Part shown: one piece after another, positions 34,161 through 45,026 of the stretch | Position numbering within the stretch: position 1 is the first letter of the stretch | Layout: each line of letters starts with the position of its first letter | NCBI GenBank assembly: GCA_903813345.2 | Contig: CAIIXF020000003.1 | Location: 34,023,000 to 34,086,999, forward strand | Direction: 5' to 3' | DNA: 64,000 nucleotides | Origin: Owenia fusiformis | Lineage: Eukaryota; Annelida; Polychaeta; Sabellida; Oweniidae | Notes under the pieces: model-generated | What the model was told of the DNA's origin: nothing | Databases searched by the model: none | The model's input: the letters and a program-made list of their open reading frames with translations, nothing else | Program-made: the position numbers and the translations under genes

Positions 34161-37100
34161 CAGTCATTCCAGATAGTAATGCCCCAATCACAATTTTTCT
34201 GTCGCCGTGTATTTTCTCTTAAATAACACTGTGCCTGTAGTGTTAATCATTATGGTTGTATAGAATGGTTCAGTGCCTAATATTGTAACTAAAAGTTTGG
34301 CTCCATTTGTCCACATATGTGTTGTCACAATCAGTTATAGTCAGAAATTCTTAAATTACGTTATTGTCGCCAAGAAGCATTTTTAGGTATATGGAAGAAA
34401 ACAGACTAAGTTTATTTATCACAATCCGTATTATATATTTTCATGCGTAACAATGATGTGTAAGAAATATTCATGCAAAGTTTCAAATCCAAATACTAAC
34501 AATAACCTCTTCTTTTTCACGTTATAATAATGTCGCCAGATTTGTGAAAGTTACTGCCTGTTGCATGTGTACCTGATATGGAGCTTATACCAATGTGACG
34601 TTTACCTTCAAACACACATCAAATACTAGTAAACATATAAAATATTCATGAAATATACAGAATTTCAATGTATTGACCCAGATATTTCATTTGTGACTCG
34701 TCAAAACATATTTTTTGAAACGTATGGATAAGGACTTTAAACTACGTTACCAGATATACAACATAATCAAAGAACGAAGGCACCGTTTTCCACATATGTT
34801 GTACTACAGCCTTTGATGACTTGATATGAGACCCTACTGTGTCAGTTAGTAGTGAATTAATAATTGATTCGCATTAAAATGTCACAAATATTAAATAACG
34901 TTACCTTAAACTACGTGAGTCTATTTTTATGAAACAATCCTATTTGACTTGTTATATAACTACAAGCACAATGACAATGGGTCACATGGTTAGTTTTGGT
35001 GCGCTATGGCGCCATGTTGACTCAAAGCTGTGTATTATCTCTGACAATCGACTAAATTGCATCAAAATAGTTGAAAATATGTAAGTAAATACCCAACTCC
35101 ATTTACAATCTCAGTAAAGAACATTTAAATGATTTTTGGATAATAATTTTGAAGCACATCATTCATTAGAAACATGGTATTTGTGGTGCAAGAACAAAAT
35201 TTTCAATTTGAAATATATTTGGTGAAATTCAATTTTAAATGTTGAATAAATTACGTTATGTTCGGTAACGTTACTTAAAACGATTGTCAATCCTTTTCTG
35301 ACTTGATTTAGAGTTTCAAATAGGGGAACATTCTTTCAGAGAATGGGTAAATCAAAAGCAGTGATTCAAAAAGCCTATATTGAATGGAAAGGAGAAAAGA
35401 TGGGGAAAAGTACAGAAAGAAAGGGCGCGTGTTAAGGAAATGGTGGAACAGAAACATTTTTGAAAAAATTGCAATACCTGCTCATTTTATTTTCTTGTAC
35501 AAAATAAAGCATGAAGGCATGTAGAAATTTCAGGAAAGTATCGTCACAGTGTCTTCTTTTATTGAGTCGGGTAAGAGGTAAATCTTAACTCCAGGGAATG
35601 CTGAAATTTCATGAAAAACATTCAAAATGGACATCTTTTCAATTTTCCAATGTTTTCTCAAAGTTTCTGTAGTAACTTGAGTTACCATGGACCTTTTACA
35701 AAGTTTATCAAAAGAAGATAATATGATAATGTTTTCCTGAAAAACAAGAAAATGCACAAATGCCATCATATTTTATTTTCAACAGAAAATAACATGTGCA
35801 GATATATCAATTTTTTCAAAAATGTTTTCGTTACACCATTACGTTAAGTGGTACCACATACCCAGGGTATACCACACCACCGCCCCTTAAAAAAAATTTG
35901 TTTCTTGCTTTGCCTCATAAAGTGCAAAAATGAACCCCTGACGCAGTGACGCAGACGAACCCTATGATAATGAAGCAGCTGTTATGTATATACATGATTG
36001 AAAATTATACTGCTTCAGTATATGATGGTGGTTGGTACATTGGAAAAGTAGTTAATGTGGATGGCGTGCTACGAAACATCATTTATGATTAACAGACGGG
36101 AGTATTTTAATGGCCTTCACCAGATGTACTCTGGGTAGCCAGAACATGTACTCTGGGTAGAACATGCAAACGTTCTTTGCCAAATAGTGGCTTTGATTCC
36201 CAAGTGGGAGAATGCTAAAGTTAAAGTTACCTGAAAGATTACCTGAACTGATGATGAACTATTTGCCTCCAAAAATTGAATCAGGAGACAATGACGTCTG
36301 ATGTGTGATTTTGGACAGATATGATTTGAAAATATGTTTTATTGTAAACATTTACTAGTTCACGTTGACAGTACTGTTTTAGCGACGTTTCTAGAGATGT
36401 TGAATTGAGTGATAAAGTTGTTATAAGAATTTTACATTTTGCATAGACTTTGAACAATATATTTGCTCTCGTTATCTAATGACAACTATACCGTTTCTTA
36501 ACAAGCGTTACCAAAATTTGCTGATTCAGTACTAGGATGAGGGGTCTATATACCAAGTACATTTAGCACCATTGTTATTCACAATATGTTATGATTGGTT
36601 TGGTTTTTTCATTGAAATGTCTTCTTGATCAGATTTAATGACACATGGAGCTGATGTCTTAAGATGTTAGTCTACGTTACCATTCGTTTAAATATAGTAC
36701 GCAAATGCTATATTTTACATGAACACAGTGTGTTTTCATAAAATGAGTTTCTCTTATATTTAAAACGGACCAAGCTAATTCTTTGAAAATCACTATATTG
36801 TGCAACTGATTGAATTGAAAATGTCAGTTCCCAGCAATTAATCTACGTTACAATATAGGTATGTATGAGTTTTTTACAAATGGATAACCATGACAGTATC
36901 CAATATTAGTGTTTAACAATGCAGAGATATACTCCTTTGCTCTGCTAAAAAGTATTAAACCGAGGCAATGGTCACAAAAGATTTACACTTAATGATTGAA
37001 TGACTGCACAAACATTATGGAAATTACAATTTTAGGGACAAACATATGAAATATTTGTAATTGAGCAAAAAATGTTCAAAAGCCAACACTCATTAATCCT

Positions 37101-37423
37101 CCTGATAAGTATCAGTGCCCTAATGTCTGTACTTTAAGGTAGAAAAACATTTTATTTGGTAGCACTGTCATAAATTAAGAAGTATTCAAATCAATTAAGA
37201 TGGTACCTATAACGTAATTTAAAATGGCACAAAAACTTTCGATTTGGACCACATATTTCAAATCAAAATTACTACGAAACCAAAAGAGTCTAAAAGCCAA
37301 TTTTTTAGTATTATGCTGTCGACATATAACCTCATAAAATAACAAGGTATGACGTGAAACGGAGAAACTTTATTTTTATCATTTTCTGAAAACCGATTGG
37401 GGCATTACTATCTGGAATGACTG
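34161..37423. mobile_element. 3.26-kb DNA transposon nested in the AAAGC element
   Basis: Perfect 29-bp inverted ends start CAGTCATTCCAGATAGTAAT. AAT flanks both sides (34158-34160 and 37424-37426). The host sequence rejoined across it resembles the related host segment at 32777-32795 (GTTACGAATTGATTAAAGC), which serves as an empty site. The AT-rich interior has scattered ACGTTAC motifs and a decayed coding relic at 35985-36150. The superfamily is not recognised. Confidence 0.85.
35985..36150 (+). pseudogene. Decayed coding relic in the nested transposon
   Basis: One frame reads ENYTASVYDGGWYIGKVVNV then, after a stop and a short gap, GVF-WPSPDVLWV. The pattern of aromatic and glycine residues ending in (K)WP...LWV resembles short C-terminal modules seen in invertebrate transposon-encoded proteins, from memory only. 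Two in-frame stops (TAA at 36093 and 36111) break it. Another short lysine-rich frame starts near 35344 (MGKSKAVIQKAYIEWKGEK). Confidence 0.4.
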
Positions 37424-37912
37424 AATTCGTAACTGAGCGCCCAAAATTTTTAAACAGTTTAAAAATTTTTGGCGCTCTTGCCGATTATCCCGCCTTACTC
37501 CGAGCCTTTCTACGACCTATTACGACCCCGACGCTTTAATCAAGCTTTGTTACGCTTTGGTGCCGCTTTAAACCGCCATCAAAGCGCCGTTGGTGCGAAC
37601 GTAGCTTGAACGGTTTTAATTTTTTGCGCTCTTGCCGAATATCAAGCTTTACTCCGAGCCTTTCTACGACCTATTACGACTCCGACGCTTTAATCAAGCT
37701 TTGTTACGCTTTGGAGCCGCTTTACAAGCCGCTTTAAAGCGCCATCAAAGCGCCATTGGTGTGAACGTAGCTTTAGATAATACATTTAATTCAAACTGAC
37801 ATCAAGATTTGACCATATCAACAGGCTTTATTCATGTTTATGTTTATTTGATGTATAACAATAAATTCATCATGTATAAACCCTTAAGGTTGCCCCGCGT
37901 ATCCGTGATAAT

Positions 37913-38343
37913 GGTTACCCTAGTAACCATAACTTTGTCAATTTGTCAATACTAAGTCGGTTGTCCAGAAATTTGGATAGAATAAGGTCAAATATGTATT
38001 GCTTATGTTGTAAAAGTTTCATGAAGAAATATGCAAGATAACAAAAGTTATAACAAAATTAGCAATACTTATTGAACGCCCTTTAAAACACAATTGTCAC
38101 AATCATCCTAAGGATTTTCAAAAAGGCTGACATCATTTTATTTCATGCTGAAAATTGCATAAAAGTTCTATTTTTGCACAACGCCTGGTCCTTACCTAGA
38201 TTTGTATATATCTCAAGATGTACCTTAGAAGTACACTATTAGTCCCTTACGTACATATAACTTTCTAGGTAAAAACCAGGCAAATTTCTGGACAACCGAC
38301 TTAGTATTGACAAATTGACAAAGTTATGGTTACTAGGGTAACC
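37913..38343. mobile_element. Foldback MITE with perfect 63-bp arms
   Basis: The arm at 37913-37975 (GGTTACCCTAGTAACCATAA...) is repeated exactly in reverse complement at 38281-38343. The tip is itself a palindrome, GGTTAC-CCTA-GTAACC. The 305-bp centre has no coding. It abuts the inner edge of the right arm of the 8-kb structure. Confidence 0.9.
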
Positions 38344-38976
38344 GTCGCTAAGGGTGCCTGCCTATTTTGAGCACCTCATGAAGTTCATATGGATCATGAA
38401 GTGACTCAGGAATGGATTATTTATAACTGCACTGCTATTATCGGGGCTAGAAGGGCCGGGAAAGTCAGGATAATGGGTCAATCGGGGTCATTCTGGGTCA
38501 ATCAGGGTCAATCTGACGCAATCTGAGACAATCTGGGACAATCAGGCACAATCAGGGAGCGATGCGGGAGCCGGCGGCCAATTGGCACGCTCGAATCGAT
38601 AACGTTTACTTCATTTAAAGATAACAAATTCCACCATCTGATCGAAGATAACAAATTTCACCATTTATGATTTTTTCAACATTTTAAAGATAAGACGATA
38701 TACTATATAATGGCTGAGTTTTAGACAGGTCTGCCTAATCACGTCATCTGCAGCAGAAAAACAGGTAAGTTGAAAATATATTTCAAAACTTAGGTGCTAT
38801 TCTAGGTCTGCATAAGGGATATAAAAATTGGATGGAAAGCTGAGGAGCTAAGACATCCGCCCTACTGAGCTATGTAGAGCCATTGATGAATACGACTGTT
38901 AACCACCCTCTTAAATATACTTATTAGGAGCTACTTGGACTGGAGAATATGTCACTGATTGAGTAGACTGAAACGC

Positions 38977-39536
38977 CTACTCAATGACTATTGAAATGTG
39001 ACTATTTATGTGTACACAATATTAATGAGTGTATAGAGAGACACAATCAAACAATGGGACATCTGCCAAGTTGGGTTTATACATTCTGGAGACATTTTCT
39101 GAGACAGATAAAAAATTCACATTTTCACAGGAAGTGATACATACCTCCCAAATCAACCAAAATATACTTATATCAAGTAATCTTGAATGTTTTTTTAAAT
39201 TATTATTTCTTGAAGATATACATATTTATCTACAATTTGATCCTACATATCAAGGAAATTAACGAAATTGCATTTTTCAAAAAATGTTAAGTGACCCCAG
39301 GGGTGTCTTTAGCCATTCGTTTTTTCATTTTTCCAAAAAGTTTAATTTTTTCAAAATTTTTCATTTTTGCTCTTGACCATGGTATAAGGTCGTGCTTCAC
39401 CTATCGGGATGATATGGGTAAAATCCCTCGGATGATATTGATATCATCCTTGTGATATTCCCCATATCAAATCCCTCCTAGTGAATAACTTCTTTATATC
39501 ATATCAATATCGAGTTGTCTTCTTTCTCAGAAGAAA
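38977..39536. other. Intergenic, 3' flank of the SLC22 gene
   Basis: A short open frame (39029-39262, plus) has no recognisable content. T-rich patches lie at about 39310-39370. Confidence 0.5.
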
Positions 39537-41207
39537 CTAAATACATTTTGGTTTGATCTTGAATGGCTCTTTCAGTTGTATTGAACCATTTTCGATATGC
39601 TCTTTATCTAAATTATTGTATTGAGGAGTCCCAAACATTTCTGCTTCTTCGAATGTCTCTGGCAGATGGCAGCCCTTGGTTTCAGGGAGGAAATATGCTA
39701 AAACACTGGAGGCAATTGGAAATAGGCAAAGCAATACATATGGCAGTCCAAACCATATAGTTTTCAACAGTGCAAGCTGTGTAGATATCAAGGCTGCAAT
39801 TCGAGCGATGCTCGAAGCGGTTCCAAAGCCGATGGTCCGTGCAGAGGTAGGATATACTTCTCCTGTGTACAGAAAGATGATTCGGCGAGTTGTCTTCAAA
39901 GCTACCATAGCTATCATAGCAGATATAGTAATCAACAGCTTTATATTGACCATAAGAAGTGGTATCATCAGCAAACAGCATATTCCCATTATAAACATGT
40001 AGATGATCAATGTGGTTCTCCTCCCAGATTTGAATAAAGCAACCCATATGGTTAACAAGGAAGGTACCTCAGAGCCAGCCGTTACAAGGGCCATATTGAG
40101 GTATATATTACCGGGAACTAGTTTTCCAATATTTGTCCCAAACGCATACAATACAAAGGCAAAGGTGAACCATAGAAGCCAAACAATCAGCGTTCGTTGT
40201 CTTAAACGTGGCGTTCTGAGTAAATTCAGAAAAGACACCTCCTCCGTTGCCTGGTTTTCAGTGACTTCTGGTTGTCTCGCTTCGGCCACCATCTCCTGAG
40301 AAAGGTCAGCATTATTTATTCTAGAAATCTTTTGAACCACCGTATCGTATTCTTTATACCGTTTGCGAGAAAGGAGCCATCTTGGACTTTCTGGCAAGAG
40401 CATGACAAAAATGAGTCCGGGTATCGTTAAGCCAACAGATGCTATCTGTAAGTGCTCATGATTTCGAAGGAAATATGCAGTTATTGGTAAAATGAATTCA
40501 AGGATACACCCAAGTTGGCAGTAATATGTACAGTGATTTCGGTATGCTGGAGGCATGTTTTCTATCACGAGAATCCAAACTGCAGAATATGCTCCCAGAT
40601 TCCAAATTCCTACTAAAAATCGAAAGCCAACAAAGAGCCAGAAATATGGTGAAAATGCTTCTCCTAAATTGCACAACATTTGGCATATCATCATAATTAT
40701 TGCTGTCCATTTTCTACCCCATCTGTCAGACATGTATCCCGGAAAGATGGATCCAAAGAACGAGCCAAGGACATAGGCCATTGCCGGAATGGTCTGTAAC
40801 CATGCGCGATCACAAACTAGCGTGTACTTACTTACAATAGTAGAATAAAACCAAGTTTGGTCATATTCCCAACCTTGTTTACATGGTATTTTCGTTAAAT
40901 TACTTGTTTTCATCGAGTTGGCCATTTGTGCATATAGTTCTGTTTTATTGATTTCATACATTTCACATTTACTATAGGTTGTCTTACCAAATTCATCAAC
41001 AGTTTTTGGAATAATCAGTTCCTTGATATGGCTTTTATTCACACCACTTGCGTCCAATTTACACCAATGGTCCATGTCACCAGCAAGAAAATTAATACAA
41101 ATAAACTGCCAAGAGCTTGCTGGATAAAATACGATGAAACCCAATATAAGGAGCTTCTGGTATTTTCCAAATCCTCCAATCCTCGATAAAGTTTCGTCGA
41201 ATTTCAT
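39537..41207 (-). CDS. SLC22-family organic ion transporter, intronless
   Basis: Major-facilitator carrier for organic cations, anions or zwitterions at the plasma membrane; the substrate cannot be told from sequence. The 556-residue frame is complete, ATG to TAG, at normal family length. Visible: TM1 (~16-40), a large extracellular loop (41-125) with conserved Cys and N-glycosylation sites at N57, N87 and N103, the loop end WEYDQTWFYSTIV...LVCDRAW, the MFS motif GYMSDRWGRKWT (157-168), PESPRWLLSRKRYKE after TM6, and LPETKGCHLPETFEEAE after TM12. The tail is polar. Lack of introns is unusual for SLC22 genes and could reflect retroposition, though no A-tail or target duplication was noticed. 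It stands alone between the transposon nest and the GPCR cluster. Confidence 0.95.
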   Translation of the reverse strand: MKFDETLSRIGGFGKYQKLLILGFIVFYPASSWQFICINFLAGDMDHWCKLDASGVNKSHIKELIIPKTVDEFGKTTYSKCEMYEINKTELYAQMANSMKTSNLTKIPCKQGWEYDQTWFYSTIVSKYTLVCDRAWLQTIPAMAYVLGSFFGSIFPGYMSDRWGRKWTAIIMMICQMLCNLGEAFSPYFWLFVGFRFLVGIWNLGAYSAVWILVIENMPPAYRNHCTYYCQLGCILEFILPITAYFLRNHEHLQIASVGLTIPGLIFVMLLPESPRWLLSRKRYKEYDTVVQKISRINNADLSQEMVAEARQPEVTENQATEEVSFLNLLRTPRLRQRTLIVWLLWFTFAFVLYAFGTNIGKLVPGNIYLNMALVTAGSEVPSLLTIWVALFKSGRRTTLIIYMFIMGICCLLMIPLLMVNIKLLITISAMIAMVALKTTRRIIFLYTGEVYPTSARTIGFGTASSIARIAALISTQLALLKTIWFGLPYVLLCLFPIASSVLAYFLPETKGCHLPETFEEAEMFGTPQYNNLDKEHIENGSIQLKEPFKIKPKCI

Positions 41208-42110
41208 GTTTGTCTTATTAAGTGTATTCGCAATCTATTTGATGTATTTTCGAATGCCGCCTGAAAATCAGATTTCAAACATAGCACAGCCTAATATCGT
41301 CAAATGTTTTGTTTAAAGTAGGGTCTGAGTCAACACTGTCACCGTTTATCAATGTAACATGACTTTTGCTGTTTCGTAAATGCTGAATTGATCGTTTTGA
41401 GAATATTCTGCATTGTCAAATGTACATCTCGACATACTTACCTACTACCCTGTTTATTAGGCTTTACCATACATGTCACGTTGTTATTGTATGGCTCTTA
41501 ATAACTGTAAGAGGTTATCAAGTCCTTCAAAATACTTATACAAGATATATCGTATCAGCGGATTATATGAATAGGATGAAACTTTAATTTTCTCTCTCCT
41601 AGATCATAAATATTAGTCTAGTTTAAAGGTGTAACAATTAGTGCAGAGGGCCATTCAACGATCATGGACCAGTGTCAAAATATATTCAAGTTAGGATATT
41701 TCATCAAGACTAACATATATTTTTATTTTCTCCAAAGAAACCCCCTGGATGAACATTATTTCAGCTGATATTCCTAGTGAAACATGATGGATCTTAAAAG
41801 TCTACAAGTGGGACTCCCTTTTTAGAAGCTTTGAACTGAATTTACCCGTCTTAATGCTGAAATAGATAGTTTATCCATACATTTTAAGAAAATAGGTATG
41901 TCAAAGAAGATGTTAAGCCATTGCCCTGGTAGCTCAGAAAAGTAAAAAAAATATTGAATTTTTTCTCTACAGACCTTGTTGCCCCTTTAAGACTTGAGGT
42001 TAGAGGTGACCTAGAATTTGGTATTCGAGCTCAGTGTAGCATGTGGCGTTTTTTCTGTTTTTGCCATTGTTCATCTTCATGTATAATTTAAAAAAATTCC
42101 AATGAGTAAG
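41208..42110. other. SLC22 upstream region
   Basis: The 5' flank of the transporter gene. No clear TATA box or other element was identified, and there is no coding signal. Confidence 0.5.
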
Positions 42111-42243
42111 TGTCTGATTGACGCCATCGTCCTCGCTGATAAACATAAACAAAGTGAATGATTTAAAATTGTGAACACATCGATAGTTGCCAGAAAAATT
42201 TGTAAATATGTTTCGATAAACAAAATGTTCATTCTGCGTAATT
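42111..42243. repeat. ~135-bp direct repeat, copy 1 (copy 2 at 44676-44810)
   Basis: The segment containing ATCGTCCTCGCTGATAAACA and ending CATTCTGCGTAATTC recurs at 44676-44810 at roughly 90% identity. Nothing marks its ends, so the mechanism is unknown. Confidence 0.85.
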
Positions 42244-42289
42244 CGCTTTTTACAAATTTTGACTCTTAGCTCACAGTTAGTATCACACG

Positions 42290-42328
42290 CCCCCCCCCCC
42301 CTAACACAAAATCCTGGATCCGCCCCTG
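42290..42328. mobile_element. End of a CAGGGGCG-family MITE
   Basis: A C-run followed by AACACAAAATCCTGGATCCGCCCCTG is the terminus of the family seen at 29360-29562. The remaining part is missing or too diverged to see. It abuts the truncated GPCR fragment. Confidence 0.6.
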
Positions 42329-42614
42329 TAGCAGGTTGGTATATCTATGATTAAATATATAGAGTTGAAAGAGCAAAACAAGACATAACCGATCAAAGTC
42401 ATCTGCAAGTTATGCATTGCAAAATATACCTACATTAATGATTTTGATCTTTACATTGGCCCATCCTTTACATTTTGAATAATTGTACACACAGGAGTGG
42501 TATTAGGAGAAGATTACTTCTTTCATAGACCCCAGACTTGTGAGTTCCTAGCAGTGGTCTGCTGGTTAGCTTGTGTTAGCGCATATTTGAGTATTTCGGG
42601 GCTTGCCATCAACA
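42329..42614 (+). pseudogene. GPCR pseudogene fragment (exon 3 only)
   Basis: The last bases of exon 2 (TAGCAG), the whole second intron, and exon 3 (about 42494-42614, encoding the [20 protein letters not shown] to SGLAINR stretch) match the intact genes downstream. Exon 3 is open and its splice sites are kept. Exons 1, 2 and 4-5 are absent nearby. Truncation at the exon 2 edge coincides with the MITE end just upstream. It is a third, broken member of the cluster. Confidence 0.85.
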
Positions 42615-43179
42615 GGTACACCTATTGACATGATTGACACTGTTTTTATTACTTGAAATTTTCAAGATAGGACGTTTTGAAACATGTGTCCAACATTTTC
42701 CAATGTCATATCAGTAATACGAATATCATTAATTCCTGTTTTAAAGTGTCTGTTCGATGCTCATGGGATCAAAATACAGTTTTTACACGTTCTAAATGAA
42801 GTAAATACCACCAACATGTCAAACCAGGTACCGTTCTTGTAAATATTTTTATAAATGTGAAAAGGTCTAGTGCACTTTCCATTATGATTACCCCATGAAC
42901 AAAATGAATCATCTTTAGGTGTAACATAAAGAAACCAATGTCACATAATACTTTGGAAAATATTAAAGCGTATGGACCAACATGGGCTGAGGTTGAGGTC
43001 ATTAAGTTCATTCTGATACAGAATGACACACTTATTAAAAATGATATAATTTTAAACAATAATTGTAACATATTGGTTTCAATAAGTTTTGACTTAAAAG
43101 GGGCTTGAACTAACGATAGTCATATAGAATAGTTACATTCTTGAATAATAGTCAATGAACAGTTATATTCCTATCTTAT

Positions 43180-43640
43180 CAGCAGGTAATTTGCATAGTA
43201 TAACATCTTCTGAGGTACCGTATCTAATGACCGTCTCAAGTTGTTCTGGATCTCCAGATACACAGGACAAGTTTAGATAAAGCGCAAGAGGATGAAGACT
43301 GCTCTGTATTATATAATTACATTTTATCTGTTTATAGCCATATATTTTTTGATTCAGGTCTTTTGGCTTATGATGCCCCTTCAAGTTACATTTTATATCA
43401 ATAAATGAAGTAAATTTAATAAATTTAATAAATGAAGTAAATTTGCATGTGAAATTCACAGAAATGCTCTGATGATCTTTAACGGATTTAAAGAAGCATT
43501 ATTGATTACTTATATTACGTAACATATTCAGTTTTAAAATGTACATAGTATGACGTTATCTGAGGTATTTAATAACCGCCAAGTTGTTCTTGGATTTCCA
43601 GAAACATAGGGCAAATTTAGATACAGCAAAGGTGACTATG
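43180..43640. repeat. Diverged direct duplication
   Basis: The phrase GCATAGTATAACATCTTCTGAGGTA through CCAGATACACAGGACAAGTTTAGATA (43190-43280) returns at 43545-43628 at roughly 80% identity. It is non-coding. Confidence 0.6.
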
Positions 43641-45026
43641 GATACTTTGCACATTTTATTTCTAGCATTTTGAAATATTGATGCCTTTAAAGTATTACAA
43701 AACTGTTATTTCCAGATCCAACATTAAATACCTTATTGTTCGATTGAACTGTATATTATAGTCATGAATAAAACTGGAATACAAAAAAAAGAAAAAAGAC
43801 ATATCAATCAGGTTCTGTTATATTTCGATTTGGGCAGCCTACTGCCAGTTGGGAATATCTTACTGAGTGCTGCCATCTTTCAATCAATGCAGTCTACTGC
43901 TTGATAGGAGACACACAACCATTAGATCCTTCCGCCGAGTGGGAAGACGAATAGATGGCATTATAAAAACAAAAATATAGTCCAATTATTGTAATTACAT
44001 TAGCATCACCAGTAGTTGGATTTTGGTAAGTACATCAATGAAAAAGTGTATGTGTGGACCAACTCTGAGACATGATTTGATGTGATTAAGATGCATTTTC
44101 TTTAAAAAATTTGACCGTTTTGACCTGCCTCCATTTGTCAAAATCAGAATGACATTTTTTGACATTTTCTATAGATGGCGTCTTCAACAGGTGAGATCTT
44201 TTGATTTTCGTGGGGAGTTTTGAAACAAACTTTTTTGACTGACAGAGGATATACTGGGGTATGATGCAATGATAGCAAAACGTGTCCACAAATCTTAGTT
44301 TTCTCTGGAAGACAGATCGTTTGTATGGAAATACGCATGTTAACAATTAGTTGGGTTAACCTATAGTCATTTACTTATTGCCAGCAGTGACATAGTAAGG
44401 TGCTGCTATCTTTTAATTAAGATAGTTCATACATGGATACCTGACATGTTATAGTGCTGCCCTCTTTATCAAATTAAGTCCATTCCAAAGGGACCAAAAT
44501 TAACAGAGTATTAATTGCATAACATAACAATGGTAACTTGAATGTTGCACTTGAACGCTTATGTATTTTCTATAGTAACTTCCTGATCTATTCCCGCTCG
44601 CTAACAATGATTAAACGGGTCAGGTCATTACACATGTATAATGTTTCCATGATTAATTTATATTATTTTTTAAAGTCTCTAATTGACGTCATCGTCCTCG
44701 CTGATAAACATAAACAAAGTGAATGATTCAACATTTTGAAAACATCGATAGTTGCCAGAAAACTTTGTAAATATGTTTCGATAAACAAAATGTTCATTCT
44801 GCGTAATTCTAGGAGGCAATATTATACATGTAATCTGTCATTGTACACGAAAATAATTAGAAATTTTGTTTAAAATCAATGCTTCAAACTCCCAAGTGAT
44901 CATTTCGTGGTACTGGATTCATTTACATTACTACGGAATATAATACTGATCATTTCAGTAAAAATTGTGACCTTACCCTGCGAAAATGGAGATAATGATT
45001 TACAGCTAGTCCTGCGCATGATACTA
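43641..45026. other. Intergenic
   Basis: It includes copy 2 of the ~135-bp repeat (44676-44810) and TACTGCCAG/GTGCTGCCATCTTTCAAT phrases that recur loosely at 43850 and 44390-44460. No gene is seen. Confidence 0.4.

Larger units (their letters stand above)
32531..37772. mobile_element. AAAGC-rich DNA transposon with TTA duplication
   Basis: Ends read AGCTACGTTCACACCAACGG and, inverted, AGCTACGTTCACACCAATGG. TTA flanks both (32528-32530 and 37773-37775); a 3-bp TTA/TAA target is typical of PIF/Harbinger elements, but the family is an inference. The terminal ~170 bp is duplicated at the right end (37427-37605 and 37615-37772). The sub-terminal regions are filled with AAAGCG/AAGCTT-type motifs every ~10-15 bp on both strands. 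A 546-bp tandem duplication (32615-33706) and a truncated frame with its own TATA box (33708) follow. A second transposon (34161-37423) is inserted inside. Confidence 0.8.
30992..38976. mobile_element. 8-kb structure with ~630-bp inverted arms
   Basis: The left arm (30992-31618) is repeated in reverse complement at 38345-38976 with very high identity. Outer tips read GCGTTTCAGTCT(C/A)CTCAATC. Each arm carries a decamer tandem array. Between the arms are single-copy sequence, an AAAGC-rich element (32531-37772) and a foldback element (37913-38343). A ~90-bp direct repeat (31671-31760 and 31926-32015, with GTGCGATATTCCTCTCAGAT) lies inside the left side. No transposase is evident. No target duplication was found, so either a long-arm transposon or an inverted duplication is possible. 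Confidence 0.8.

Noticed and set aside
39563-40776. Plus-strand frames opposite the transporter
   Set aside because: All are shadows of the SLC22 coding strand.
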